Shown: positions 23,536 to 36,545 of the stretch, in pieces | How the letters are laid out: each line of letters begins with the position of its first letter | Numbering within the stretch: the first letter of the stretch is position 1 | From: Cavenderia fasciculata | Lineage: Eukaryota > Evosea > Eumycetozoa > Acytosteliales > Cavenderiaceae | Direction: 5' to 3' | NCBI RefSeq assembly: GCF_000203815.1 | Contig: NW_004457703.1 | Coordinates: forward strand, 310,001 to 374,000 | DNA length: 64,000 nt | Translations under genes and position numbers: made by a program | The notes under the pieces: generated by a model | What the model was told of the DNA's origin: nothing | Database searches by the model: none | Seen by the model: only the letters and a program-made list of their open reading frames with translations

Positions 23536-25972
23536 ATGACTCTGGTCTCAACCTATTTTTTCTCAAAAGTCATCTTTTTCTTTTTATTTGTTAGTTTTTC
23601 TCTCTTCCTTTATGTAGAGTCAGTCTTTACACCACCACGATGTATTGGTATGCCAGTAGACTTGCAAATGGGAACACCGATCATAACTGTTGATTGGTGG
23701 TTCCTTTTTTCAAAACAATCAGAAGACAACGAACATGGTGGAGGCTTTGTATACATGGATTCTAATAATCTATACCTTGTATGTATAAATCATTCGTTTT
23801 TTAAATATTCAATCGATCATACATACTTATCGGGTATATATACAATTAATACAGGACATTGAAGAAGATCAACTGGTTCCAAACAAACCCGCTCATGACC
23901 CGATCAATATCAAAGTGTTTTGGGAGAGACATACAAAGAGAGCTTACGATAACAACAAGGATGTCTACGATGATTGTAGAACAAAAGGGAGCAAAAAGGT
24001 CAAGGAAGGCTTGGTCAAACCCGGATGTGTAGACCAAAAACGCATAGAGGCACAGGTTTGGTACCATGACATCTTGGGTCGTGCCGGTAATGGTAAAAAA
24101 CAACCTACCGCCGAGGCTAGTGACGATGATAGTATTAATCATGAGGAAGCGACAACCCCTGGTGGTTATAGACACGCTCACGCAAAGGTATGGTTGATTG
24201 AGCGATAGATAGATAGATAAATCTATAGATTCTTTTCATTAAAAAATGTATTAACACTCTTGTATACCTTACCAAAAATATAGTATCTTATATCTGTAGA
24301 CAGTGAGACTGGAAATGGATATATTATCGACCATTCACTCAACATTCCATCACTCCCAATTGATACAGGCATTCAATGGTCTGAGGACTATCAGCTTTTT
24401 GGTGAAAATGTTGGTGGTTCAGATGGCAAGTTTGTAATGTCACATCACAGTTTTTGTACCAATTTCGAAGCAAGTATGTAAATATTAATATAAATGCATG
24501 AGAAATGTATAAAAATTGCTAACCTGTTGAATATTCTTTTACATAAGCTGAATTTGACCAACTAATGATCATTATTGGGAGGGGAAATCCACACTTCACC
24601 AGAACAAACTATATGGATGATCACCCTGATCCGGATAAACAAGGTTCGCTCTTATCCAAAAACCACCAATACAATATCAAAGAGAGAATTGGTGAAGTAT
24701 TGGGTTTATTCGACGTACCAGATGGATTGTGTGAGGATTTTTACAGCACTCTTTTACAGTATGCCAATGTGGAAACTAACGAAGGAGCAACCGAAAGGGA
24801 AAGATTAGCTGCTTTTATTCGTCACCCTGCCAATAACCCCCTTGGTATTTGTATTAATACTATGAATCTAGCCACTGGAATGACCATTTATGGTTTTGGT
24901 ATGCATATTTTAAAAATATTAAAAAAAAAAATTGTACTGACCTTGAATGATTATTGCCATAAATTTAATTTAGATATTAGAATGAAACCATTTGAACTTT
25001 CTGACCCCGGTTTGCATACTGGTAGGGCTGGTATGCTTGACAGCAATGTTCAAAAGGAAGTGGGTCAAATGAAAACAATTGCTCACCTTGGAATGGATCC
25101 ATTCACATTCATTGCAAAGACTGATCAAGATGTTTACTTTGTCTCAACCTATGTAAGTAGGATAGAGAGAGAGATTAATTAAAAAGCTTGTTGATTATAA
25201 TATTTAAAAATATTAATATGAAAATTCAATTAATATAGTCACAACCCCGTCGTATTGATATTCCATCTATTTATGTAGCCGACGAAGATTGGGGAATCTT
25301 TAACATCAGGGGTTGGAAATATGATGGTGCTGTTAATCAACACAGACATGAAAAATTATCATTCTCAATATTAGGAAGAGTTTGTGTTGGTGATGCAAAT
25401 AGAAATTTGGTTCATACTCTATATGCTGGAATTTATGTATGTCATAATTAAATTTAATTATTAAAAGTCAATCATCATTTCTATTAATCATTTCATTTTA
25501 ATTCTTTTTTTTTTATTTTTAGATATGTTTCCAAAATAAAAAGCTGGCAGATGAACTCTATGAGATGATAAACCATATTGATATATCGAATAGTTATACT
25601 TATGATCAACAAGGAACCCTTTTGTTTCCAGATACCCCTGATATCATTGGTCGAGAAGAATTCCCACCAATGTCAAATAGGTTGGATGCTGTCGAGAGAG
25701 CATTGCCATCTCTGATGTTCCCACTTGCTGGTCAAACTACCACTACCACTACCACTACTACTACAACGACAACGACAACTACAACTGCAACTACAAATAA
25801 TAATAACAACAATAACAATAAGAACACCAAAAAGAGGTCATCCAAAGCAACATTAAAAAATCCATCAAAATCAAAATACTCTCGTGTATCTTCTGACAAT
25901 GAAGAAGATGATGACAATAATTATAATAACCTTTCTGGTAATGGATATGATGATGATGAAGATGAAAATTAA
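23536..25972 (+). CDS. DNase II-like protein, second active-site motif altered
   Basis: Seven exons: 23536-23778, 23855-24187, 24284-24473, 24548-24898, 24974-25152, 25239-25436 and 25523-25972, about 647 residues. The intron at 24899-24973 is a multiple of three and stop-free, but its composition marks it as intron. Start ATG gives a signal peptide (FFFLFVSFSLFLYVES). DNase II features: PIITVDWWFLFSK, GGGFVYMDS, a first HxK motif (RHAHAK), YIIDHSLNIP, and C-terminal RVCVGDANRN. In active family members a second motif of the type DHSKW provides the other catalytic His and Lys; here it reads DEDWG. DNase II is an acid lysosomal or secreted DNase; this copy may be inactive or altered. The tail has Thr, Asn and acidic runs. 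Confidence 0.75.
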
Positions 25973-26091
25973 ATAAGAATCTAAAATAATAATTTCTAAA
26001 AGAACTCAAATTTGTCTATTCCTACATTGCACCAATAATAATAATAATAATAATAAAAATACATGTTTGATAAAGATAAATAAATATATAT

Positions 26092-27296
26092 TTAATTTAA
26101 ATTGTCTACAGTTGATAGAATCCAAGATCCCGACTGAATATTATCAGGAATGGTTCTAGTGGTAGTACTATATGTTTCAAGGTCGATAGTAGTGACGGTT
26201 AGCATAGCATCACTACCACTACTATTTGGTTCGGGTGATAGCATGTACAAGTAGCCAGCTGGATCTTGAATGAATGGTTGGATGGTACTGTTGGTAAAGG
26301 GAAGTGTCAATACAAGCGTGGCCTCTTTTGTTTCAAAATCAGCTACGAAAATGCTGGCACTGTCATCCCCAACACTGGCAATCAACAGCTGGTCTTGATA
26401 AATGAACAACTTCATGTCACAAGAAGGGATATTTTCAACTGTGAAACTTAGTTTTTGATAAGTTGCAAATGGACAATAAAAGATGGATGTGGTTGAATTT
26501 TTTTCCGATGGTGCATATCCATAGGCAAGATAATAAGAATTATTATAATATACACCTGCTACCTCTATATTTGATCCAAGTGGTATTGCGTCAAAAGTTT
26601 CTGTTAATCTTTAATTTAAAAAAAATAAATAAATAATTGAGTATATATTATATTATAATAATATAAGAAGAGACTAGTGATCTAGACTTACGATCTTTGA
26701 GTGACAAAATCAATCATGATAAGTGAAATGTAATTGGTTAAACCATATGGAATTTGTCCACTAGCATAAATAAACTTTTGGCCAGCCCAATATCCCAATG
26801 ATTGATCAGTTATGATATAATTGAATACAGTTGTCATTTGTTGAATTACTCTAAGACTATTTGTCTTTTTTTTTAAATAAATTATTAATTAATTATTATG
26901 TATCGCGATGAATATTTGTTTTAATTGTATTACATACAGAAATTGTATAAGAAAGAAGCAATACATTTTTGTAATATTGAGCAAACAATAAGATTTTATC
27001 TCCTGTTTGTTGAGCAATACCAAAGATATTTTCATAAATACCTCCGTTGGGAAAGGCAACACTTGAAACTAGTTCACCCGATGTAAGGTTAACTACTTGA
27101 TATACACTCTGTCCATTAAAGACATCAATGTTTTGAACTAATGTTGAATTACAAAACTATAGATATAGATAGATCGACAAGATGAAAGAGAAAGAAAGAT
27201 TAGTAATAGAATAAAAAACAATCTTGATTAAAGTGTACATACAGTTAAAAATAATAATGATGATATGAATAGTAAAAGAGAAATATTTGATTTCAT
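26092..27296 (-). CDS. Secreted beta-strand-rich protein of unknown function
   Basis: Four exons on the minus strand: 27296-27243, 27156-26938, 26864-26692 and 26608-26092; all phases agree, 320 residues. Signal peptide MKSNISLLLFISSLLFLT fills exon 1. The mature part is a series of short strands of propeller-like spacing (SGELVSSVAFPNG, DKILLFAQYYKN, NYISLIMIDFVTQ, LLIASVGDDSASIFVADFETK, GYLYMLSPEP), each about 40 residues apart, so a WD/YVTN-type propeller fold is plausible. No catalytic motif recognised. Convergent with the DNase II-like gene. Confidence 0.72.
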
Positions 27297-28025
27297 TGTG
27301 TGTGTGTGCAGATGGGTTAGGACAATATAGATAAAGTGAAGTGATTGATTGTTGTGTGTTCAGATTCAACCGTTTTAATACATCATCAAAGTGTAGATAT
27401 TTTGGAAAATTAAAAATAAAAAAGATCTTTCTCGAACCTTATTCGAGAAATAGGGTCGGATCGATAAAGCAGTGGACAAGTGATGGTATGGTGGAAATTT
27501 CCAATTTGCCTTCCAAATAACAATATCCCTTTTTTTAAAGATTAGTCACTTTGATTATAAAGTTTACATCTAATATCTTTCAATAGATTTATTCTATGTG
27601 TGTTAATAAGAGTAGTAATATTTATCTACCTATCTATGATACATACGATTTTCATCTCTTTGTAATTTTCTTGTTGGTTGTTGCTTTGGTTCCTCCATAT
27701 TGGTATCCCAAAGAATACACAATGATATCATTATTTTATTAGTTCATCATCATTCTTAATTGTTGCTCTATTTACTCTATATATGTACATTTATACATAT
27801 ACATACATATAAAAAACAAAAATGTGAATAGTAGGATAGAAACACATTCAAGTTGGGTAATAAATAAATTTAATAATTTTTAATTAATTATTTAAAAGGT
27901 GGGGGTTTGAATGATCTTCAGAGACTTTTCTCTTTTCTTCTTCTTTTAAAGAGTCGTTGTCGTTGAAAGTATAATGAATGACACAAGAACAAATAATATG
28001 TGTTAATAGTAGCACCGGTGTCGAT
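27297..28025. promoter_or_regulatory. Divergent intergenic region
   Basis: No gene seen. Contains a (TG)n tract right upstream of the minus-strand start (27297-27310, matching the CA-repeat type of Dictyostelium G-box elements), a 9-bp perfect stem TTTCTCGAA/TTCGAGAAA at 27428-27450, and CATA repeats near 27790. Confidence 0.4.
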
Positions 28026-28713
28026 ATGAATACTCTCTTTACAAGGGTATTCAAAGATGCCTATTTACGATACACCATCTTTAACAATGTAAAGAGTATT
28101 CATCGAGCTACCAATTCAGAGGCACTCCTGTCTTTGAAAAGGTCATAAAGGAGAGGCTGGCATCGTGCGACGTCAATGTCAAGGGCAAGAGAGATGGGTT
28201 GATCTTCTTTTCTTATCATCGTGCCCGTCGACCTGCTACTTATGGTCGTGGTTATTTTTGCTAATCATCCAAATGATCAAGACCAATTGAAAGCAATCGT
28301 ATCTTGGGTATCAACCTTTCAATTGCCGCCACCACTACCACCCATCACCAGTCCTACAAACCAAGAAGAAGAAGAAGTATTTCATCTCGATACTTTTATG
28401 CGAGATGAAGACTTGTCATGGTTGGACAATGATATTAGGTTGGTCGAAATATTAGATCAACTCAAATTACATTTTGATCACAATGGACTATCAACCACTC
28501 AACAACAAGTATCATCAAGTCAAGATTATTTTCAATCAAAACTATCTTTAATATTAAATCATTATAATACTGTAATCAAAGATAGTAATAACTGTAATAA
28601 TAGTAATAATAATAATAATAATAATAATAGTCATAGTGATTTCTTTACCAAAAGAGAACTTAATTTATTATTTATATATTATTTACTAGAGAAACAATTT
28701 AATACTAGTAATA

Positions 28714-28775
<62 letters not shown>

Positions 28776-30056
28776 CAAAGAATCAATTTTGAAATAGTAA
28801 AGTCAATTATAATGTGTGACAATTCAATTACAACATCCTATTTTATATTGACAGCACCGATGGGAGGCAATAAGATTGTTGAAATTTGTTCACATTCTGA
28901 TAACCCACAAGTATTCAAGTATGCCGTAACTGTTCATTGGGGAGCTAAGCTAGACATGGCCGCCAAACGATCACTCTTGGCTATATTTCAACACTCGTTT
29001 GAAAATGGTAAAGTTAACTCTGTTACCAATATTTTCAAGTCTGGTCTAATTGACCTAACAAAGATTCACTCCAATTGGAAACCAGACCCATTTTACTTGG
29101 ACCAATTGTTTGATATATTCTCAATTAAAAAAGAAGGAGGAGGGGGAGGAGGAGGTAACTATTCACCTCCTTCAACCTTACTATTTGAAATATACAAATA
29201 TGCAGCTCTACTTGGTAAAAGTAATATTGTACAATCATGTTTATCACATGTCAACACACAGCCTACCCAACTCTTATCAATCTTTAAACATGCAATTTTG
29301 GGAGGCAACTATTCAATGGCACTTGAAATCAGAGATTGTGGTATAGGGTTGGACTTTTATCAAGCACAAGGTGAAATTGATCTATTTCGCAAGACCATTA
29401 CAATACTGTGTGGCAATCGAATTCAAGAGGCAATACAGTTTATAATTGATTGGGATGGTGGTCAAATCATTCACTCTAATTGGCAATCAACAGTCACCAT
29501 TACTATCTATCGACAAAGAATTGATATATTATCAAAATTTATTGTATGTAGTTTAAAACAAAATATAAATATATATATAAAAATATATTTAATTAATTTA
29601 TTATTTATTTATTTATTATTTAAGGATTTAGGTATTATTAGTAAAGATAATCCAATTAGACTGGGAACATTTGTAGTTGGACAATCAACATTTCTTTTAG
29701 AATGTTTGGATACATTTCCCGTTGAGTGTTTTGATCATCCTGCGATGACCAAAAAATATTGGAAGGCATTGATTAGGAAATCTAGATTACATTGTCAGCT
29801 TGATCTAGTAGCTAGAGTAGTCATTAAATATTTTGATTACAAAGACACTAATAATCCTAATCTATTGGCCAAGGAACGAAATATCAAACTATTTCTAGAA
29901 GATTGTCTAAACACTTGTAAATTAGATAGTTCTATCAACCCTTATCAACTCAAAACAAGAATAACTAAAGTATCCAAACAACATCAACAACTGATAACAG
30001 AGTCAGAAGAAGAAAGGTCAATCTATTATTACAATCAACGTTTTGTCAGACTTTAA
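28026..30056 (+). CDS. Dictyostelid ankyrin-like-family protein, 5' end disordered
   Basis: The ATG at 28026 opens a typical family N-terminus (LFTRVFKDAYLRYTIFNNV, an F-box-like helix pair). The next about 190 bases read in different frames before the long open frame that starts near 28221. The main part has an intron at about 29544-29624 (GTATGT...TTTAAG), two poly-Asn tracts and weakly conserved helical repeats of about 33 residues (TLLFEIYKYAALLGKSNIVQ, LLSIFKHAILGGNYSMALE). Dictyostelids other than D. discoideum have many such degenerate ankyrin-like genes. Function unknown. The 5' disorder could mean assembly indels or early decay. Confidence 0.6.
28726..28776. repeat. (AAT)n tract coding poly-Asn
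   Basis: About 17 AAT triplets in frame within the ankyrin-like-family gene; a shorter Asn run lies at 28600-28628. Confidence 0.85.
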
Positions 30057-30241
30057 ATTCTCAAGATTAAAAAATAAGTGTAACAAATAAACAAATAAAC
30101 AAACAAATATTGTAAATTAATTTGTCTTGCAGATATTTTTCAAAAATATCATCAAAAAAAAAGATCATCAAAACCCAGGACAACCAACAACATTTCATTT
30201 TTCATTTATTTTCTTTGTTTGTGTTTTTAATAATAATAATA

Positions 30242-31720
30242 ATGAATTCTATCACAAGGTATGTTATATATGTATATGTGTATTATGTATATGTATATGT
30301 ATATTGTATATGCTAGAGTGGTGTAGTATGAATATGAATATTAACTTTCTTTCTTTCTTTTTGTAGAATACCAATAAAATTAGTATTTAGAGGAACTTTG
30401 ATTCATTCATTAGAAGCAAGTCATGTACAGATATTAGAGAATAGTTTGATTGGTATTACAGAGAGTGGAACCATTGGATTTGTGAAAGAGAATGTGGTAG
30501 ATGACAGCAAGTATGAGTCGCTCAAGACACAACTTGGATTCACAGATGCACAGGTAGTGAACCTTGGTCGTCGGTTCATCATCCCCGGGTTTATCGATAC
30601 ACACGCACATGCTCCACAGTACCACAATGCTGGTACCGGTACAGACTTGCCGCTACTAAAGTGGCTTGAAAAGTACACCTTTCCTACAGAGTCCAAGTTT
30701 AGAGACTTGAAATTTGCAGACAATGTGTATCGCAAGGTGGTACGTCGTATGCTGCGTAACGGTACTACAACATGCTGCTACTTTGCAACGATCCATACAG
30801 ACGCATCCAAGTTGCTTGCCGAGATTGTTACTCGTGCAGGTCAACGTGCCTATGTCGGCAAGGTGTGCATGGACCGTCACTCACCAGACCACTATGTCGA
30901 GCAGACCGACGACTCTGTGCGCGACACTGAAGAGTTTATCACGGCGATCAAAGCAGCCAACAACCCACTCGTCCAACCCATCGTAACACCACGCTTTGCA
31001 CCTTCATGCAGCGACAAGTTGATGAAGGAATTGGGTGCGCTGAGTCACCGTCACAATACATTGTTGCAATCACACATTTCAGAAAACATCGATGAATGCA
31101 AATGGGTGCAATCACTGTACCCCCAATGTAGCAGCTATACCGACGTCTACAGCCACTTTGACATGATGCATGAACGCACCATCATGGCTCACGGATGTCA
31201 TTTATCGGAAACAGAGTTACGCACATTTGCAGAGACTCGTGCCGGTGTCTCCCATTGTCCCGTATCCAACTTTACACTGTCTAGTGGTGCATTGGATGTT
31301 CGCAAGGCTCTAGGTATGGATGTTAAGGTCGGACTGGGTACAGACGTTTCCGGTGGTTACAGCGCATCCATGCTCGTCGTCATTAGAGATGTCATCAAGG
31401 CATCCAACTCTATCCAATTCAACAAACCAACCGACCAAGAAAAGAAAGATTATTCACCCGTCGGTTTTGAAGAAGCATTCTACTTGGCCACAGTCGGTGG
31501 CAGCAAATTGGTCAATCTCCAAGACACGATCGGTAACTTTATCGACGGCAAGGATTTCGACGCCCAAATCATCGACCCCTTCTCCCAAAACTCTCCCTTT
31601 GACGTGTTTGATGCTGATACTCCCTTGGACATTTTCCAAAAATTCATTTTCCTTGGTGATGATCGTAATGTTGATTCTATCTATGTTAAAGGTAATAAAA
31701 TTGATTTAAATTCAATCTAA
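30242..31720 (+). CDS. gda: Guanine deaminase
   Basis: Two exons, 30242-30258 (MNSITR) and 30367-31720, 456 residues, the usual length for the family. It converts guanine to xanthine and ammonia in cytosolic purine breakdown. Amidohydrolase metal-site motifs are complete: PGFIDTHAHAPQY (HxH), ESN-type substrate loop around TFPTE, HISEN (His), AHGCHL (His) and GLGTDVSGG (Asp). The body of the second exon is much richer in G and C than its neighbours and has few low-complexity runs, as expected for a conserved, well-expressed enzyme. The tiny first exon is supported by GTATGT and TTGTAG splice sites. Confidence 0.95.
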
Positions 31721-31817
31721 ACTAAAATAAAAAGTAAATTAAAAGAATAAAAAGACAAGTAATATAGTTTTTTTCTTTTTTTTTTTAAAAGGTCATTTTA
31801 TTTTTATTTTCTTTCAA

Positions 31818-34065
31818 ATGATGAATAATACAAATACAAATAATAGTTGTACAACTATTACTACTATATTATTTAAATCAATCATTAATAATAAGTATTT
31901 GAGGAATGAAATATTTAAAAGAGTATCTGATCAACATCATTTATTGTATCAATACTCGAATCTAAAATCACCTGCTCTAAAGATTGATGATATGCATTGT
32001 TTATTTGATTATTTAAAGTATAATCAATTAAATCTATTCTATCAATACTTTGATCAAGTATTTTGTATCATTGCTATTCAAAAAGAGGTAAATAAATATA
32101 CCAAAATATATCAACATATATTTATAGTTTCTAACTTTTTTCTTTACTTTTTTTTTTTAGATTCAAACACAATCTCCTTTAAATGATTTATTTAAATATA
32201 TATTAAAATATCAAATGAATGATATATTGATTTATATTATTGATTATTTAATCAAAAACTATCAATCAGATGAATATGTCAAAGATTTGATAATACAAGG
32301 TGTATTTTTAAATGCTAGAAACTTGGTCAATTTGGATATTGATACAACCAAGTTATTAATTCAACTATTGGACAAGAATCATCCTTTATTCGCAAGTTGT
32401 ATTAAAAAGCTTGATATCTATCCAATTGATTCAATCATTGGTACAATCATTTGTAACTTGGATGGTGGACAATCGAAACTATTTGATCGACTTTGTTTGG
32501 TATTGGATCAATTGGTCGATCCCATCCCATCAACAAACTTTATAAAGAATTCTTCTTCTAGATCTTTGGGTTCATTATGGCCATTGGTTCAATTTAGAAC
32601 AGATGAAGAAAAGAAAACAATGACTAGACTATTAATTCAAGTGTGTACAAGATTTCCTAGGTATCAAGAAACATACAGTTACTTTTTAAATGAAGCTAGT
32701 GTTCATGACGTTGACATGGATGATGAATTGTTAGAGTTTGCAATTAAATGTGAACAAGTTAAACAAAGAAAACCTAGAGAGGAGATCATTGGTGGTACAC
32801 CATTTATGCATGGATTTCAATTTGGTATTGTCACCTTAATGAAAAAAATCAAAGAAGAGGATATTCGTTTGGATCTAAGACCCATACTTTTGGGTAAATA
32901 TTTACGTGATGGTAATTTAAAAGCTTCAAATTATCTATTGGATCATTTCGAATCTAAAAAGTGGTCAGTTGTTAGTATTCATCCAACTCTTTTATCACAG
33001 ACACTTATTGATCAACTGATCAATCATCCACATGTATCATGTGACATACCATTACTTTTAATAGAATCTATCGAGAATAAGAATTATACAATGGTACAAT
33101 ATTTTGAATCCAAGATAACTCTAGAAAATATTAATAATATGAATCAATTGGATAAAATGATTGGATGTGCTTTAAAATTGGATGATATTCAATCTCTTTC
33201 TATTTTAATGCCAAGATGGAACAGTACAGTTCTTACAATACCCTTTTCAAATGTACTCAAATATTGTAATCTTGCAACTGTCAGTACAGAAACATTATCC
33301 TATTTTATATCAACTGCAATGTCTGGATCAATCGATATTGATGGTATACCAAATGGACACGCAATTTGTAGATTAATACCATTAATGATTAAATATAATC
33401 ATATATCAGATTTTAAGAAACTTTCCACCTTTAATCTTAATTCATGTATCTATGCAGCAGTGAAAAATCAAGATCAAGATCTACTCATTCAATCACTCCA
33501 TCCTGAATACATTCAAAAACATTACGATACTAAAGTTTTAATTGGAAGTGGACTACAAACATTTGGTCAACTGGTAATACAAAATTCAATCCAATCGCTC
33601 ATTCCTTTTGTACCATCAAACTTTTCAATTGATAGTACTATCAAAGACAGAGAACTTGCAAAATTGTTAGAGTTTTATCCTTTCAACACTCTAAACTATC
33701 AACAAATTTGGGATCATTGTCCAAGCAATGTCCTACAACAAGACAATCTTTTCAAACACCTATTACTAGTTGATTTTCTTCAACCTGATTCAAGATCATA
33801 TGGATTCCCAAAAGTACTAGACTATTTCAAAAAGTATCAAGAGTATTATCAAACTCAAACTCAAACTCAACCAACACCACTTTTAGATAAACTCAAAGCA
33901 CCAAACATCGTCAAAGATTTGGGAACAATCCTTACATTTCATTCTCAAACCATTGCTTGGTTATTAAAAGAATTTCCAAAGACTGATGATACAGACTCCA
34001 CCATAGATGTAGATCGATTATTAAATAAATGTATTTTTCAATATGGATTTATTGAAAACAAATAA
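31818..34065 (+). CDS. Dictyostelid ankyrin-like-family protein
   Basis: Two exons, 31818-32087 and 32161-34065, 724 residues. N-terminus has the family signature helix pair (LFKSIINNKYLRNEIFKRV), followed by many helical repeats about 30-35 residues long rich in Leu, Ile and Asp (LFDRLCLVLDQL, DPSILTK-type turns are weak). No signal peptide or membrane helix. Same family as the genes at 28026 and 40054, all in an uncharacterised lineage-specific expansion. Probably cytosolic and protein-binding; partner unknown. Confidence 0.75.
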
Positions 34066-34368
34066 TCTTAAAATAAATTAAAATACAAATAAATAAATTA
34101 AAAGACTATTATTATTATTATTTGTTTGTTTTGTTTGATTTAGAATATATATATTACAGTTTTAAATACAATACATAATGTTTTATTTGTTTTTTTTTTT
34201 TATATATTATAAACAGATAAAATAAATTAAATGGGACTGTTTTGTTTTTTGTTTTTTTTTTTAAATTAATATAATAGCAAGTACATTTTGTTGTTTGTGT
34301 GCATACAATAATACTACATGTTCAATGCTTTGTTGTGACTTTTTGGTTTGGTCGGTCTGACAACAGGC
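34066..34368. terminator. Convergent 3' regions
   Basis: AT-rich 3' flanks of the ankyrin-like-family gene and the LimE-like gene, with AATAAA-type signals and long T-runs near 34190 and 34245. No gene. Confidence 0.45.
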
Positions 34369-35253
34369 TTATTGTTCTTCTTCGTATTGTTGTTCTTCAT
34401 ATTGTTGGTTTTCATCATATTGTTGTTGGTTCTCGTCGTATTGCTCGTATTGTTGTTGTTCTTCGTATTGCTCGTATTGTTGTTCTTGTGGAGCCTCTTC
34501 GTATTGTTGTTGTTCATAACCTTCGGCTGGAGCACTGGATTGGTGACCTTCGTCACCACCAAAGTAGACGGTTTGTGGGGTACCTCCGGTTCCCTTTTGG
34601 ACACCACGAGCACCTTCGGCGATCTTCTTTGGAGCGTTCATAGCATTCTTGGTGGCCAACGAGTCCAAACCAACGTTTGGTCTGTCACCAGATCCCTTTT
34701 GGGCGGTACCGAGACCTTCGAAGGACTTCTTTGGTGCGTTCAAGGCGTTCTTGATGGCAACAGAGTCGGCAACAGCGGTGGCAGTGGCCTTTGGAGTGTG
34801 GACAGCACAGTAGAGTTGACCGTCACTCAACTTGAAGTTCTTAACGTTGAGAGTCATCTTGCAAACGGCGCCTAAAAAAAAAAAATTAAAAAAAAGAAGG
34901 AAAAAAAAAGTTAGAGAAATTGATCTATTAAAAAAAAAAATAAACAAAGTATAATAATATGAAATATATATCAACGCACTCACACCTCATCTCTGCCTTC
35001 ATCTTTAGTCTTGAATATATATCTTCCTTTTTTTTTGATTCACTTCACACTTCTACTTCTCCTTCTGCTTCACTCTTCACTTCAAACTTGATATATTTCA
35101 TTTCATTTCATTTTTTGACAACTTGAATTTTGAATTTGATTATTATTACATACACTTGAAGCAACCCTTATGGTATGACTTGTCATTGGCAACGATTGAC
35201 TCCAATGGGTAAGCGGTCTTTTGGCAAGCGCCACACTTAACAGATGCTGACAT
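34369..35253 (-). CDS. limE: LimE-like LIM-domain cytoskeletal protein
   Basis: Two exons on the minus strand, 35253-35154 and 34871-34369, 200 residues, matching the about 199-residue D. discoideum LimE from memory. The intron splits the single LIM domain: [12 protein letters not shown], then [12 protein letters not shown], then LYCAVH gives the full zinc ligand set. C-terminal part has two calponin/transgelin-like repeats ([20 protein letters not shown] and [19 protein letters not shown]) and a Glu/Gln/Tyr-rich tail. LimE binds the actin cytoskeleton at the cortex with roles in motility and cytokinesis. Strong codon bias suggests high expression. Confidence 0.88.
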
Positions 35254-36220
35254 TATTATATGATGATGAGATTATTGAAAATAACTATAGTATTATTATT
35301 ATCAAATTGATGATTAGAGAGAGAAATATAAAGTGTTAATATTATGGAAATCATTATTGATTAAACAGAGAATTAAGTAGATTTATGGACAAGTAGTGTT
35401 ATTATGAAAAATCATAGTATTGATTAATGAAGAGATAAGTAGTGTTATTAGGATATAGAGAAAAGTGGTGTTATTATGAAAAATCATATTGATTGGAGAT
35501 AGAGATAAGTAGTGTTATCAGGAGATAGAAAAGTGGTGTCATTATGAAAAATCATAGTGTTATTAATGAAAAATAATATCATTGATTAAGAGTGTCCATA
35601 ATATTATTAATGAGAGAATAAAATCATACTTGGTGATTGAAAAAGTATTGTCTATTGTATTACTTACAGTATTAATATTAAGAAAATATTATTATTGTGA
35701 TGATAATCAAAAAAGAAAAGAAGAAATTGAAGGTTCAGAGGACCTCTGAGCAAGCCTGCTAGATTTTTTTTTTGGGTGTGAAAATAAATAAAATTTTTTC
35801 AAACCAAAAAATAATTGGCTTTCAAGCTTGGATGGATAATGTATCAACGTCTTGTCTCCTTTTCAAGTGAAAATAAGTTTTTATCTACCCATCGATCAGA
35901 GTGGCAGTACAAAATATCAACAACAAGCAAATTAAACACCAATAAATGTGTGAATGGGCAGGAGGAGGAGGAGGAGTCATTGGCATTGATGCACAGATAA
36001 AGAGATCTTACAATAAATTTGAGTAAAGGGCAATTACAATAATAATAACAAAGATAATAAAATAACAAACAAATTAATGTTTTGTTTAACAAACAATATC
36101 AACCACCACGCATATATATGAGAGAGAGAAAGAGATAGATATGAATTTTGAGGGATGCTAAAGTATTTTCAAGATGTCAATCAGCAATCAGTCAGATGAC
36201 TTGTACTTACATCCAACACC
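35254..36220. repeat. Imperfect tandem repeats between the two LIM first exons
   Basis: From about 35390 to 35610 a unit of 60-80 bases containing ATTATGAAAAATCATA and GATAAGTAGTGTTA recurs about four times with small changes. The 120 bases just upstream of the LimE-like start (35254-35335) are repeated almost exactly upstream of the second LIM exon (36326-36420). A short unrelated stretch (35800-36000) has no supported ORF. Confidence 0.6.
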
Positions 36221-36325
36221 TTAGCACTTGAAGCAACCCTTATGGTATGACTTGTCATTGGCAACGATTGACTCTAAGGGGTAAGCGGTCTTTTGGCAAG
36301 CGCCACACTTAACAGATGCTGACAT
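36221..36325 (-). pseudogene. Second copy of the LimE-like first exon, ending in an in-frame stop
   Basis: The 34 residues [12 protein letters not shown]...HKGCFKC are identical to the first exon of the LimE-like gene, including the start context and about 100 bases of promoter. Right where the donor should be, the codon after the last Cys is TAA; a GTAAGT lies about 17 bases further. One synonymous difference region (CCCTTAGAG versus CCATTGGAG) shows it is a real duplicate, not an assembly repeat. It may be a broken tandem copy or an extra promoter. It carries only half the zinc ligands. Confidence 0.65.
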
Positions 36326-36545
36326 TATTATATGATGATGATGAGATTATTGAAAATATTGAAAATAACTATAGTATTAATTATTATCATATTGATGATT
36401 AGAGAGAAATATAAAGTGTGTTATGAAAATATTACAAAAAAAATAAATTAAAAAAGGAAATTTCTTCAAAGACCATTTCATCGAAGTTCATTGTTTTTTC
36501 TGGTAGATAGACAGATTAAGATAGATAGATAGATAGATAGATGTA

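Noticed and set aside
28600-28780. CRISPR-like or satellite array
   Set aside because: Triplet (AAT)n coding poly-Asn in a eukaryotic gene; no spacers. No CRISPR array exists in the window.
34299-34875. Plus-strand ORFs rich in Leu, Val and Phe
   Set aside because: They are the antisense of the LimE-like gene's CAA/GAA-rich tail; the minus strand has the LIM domain, splice sites and codon bias.
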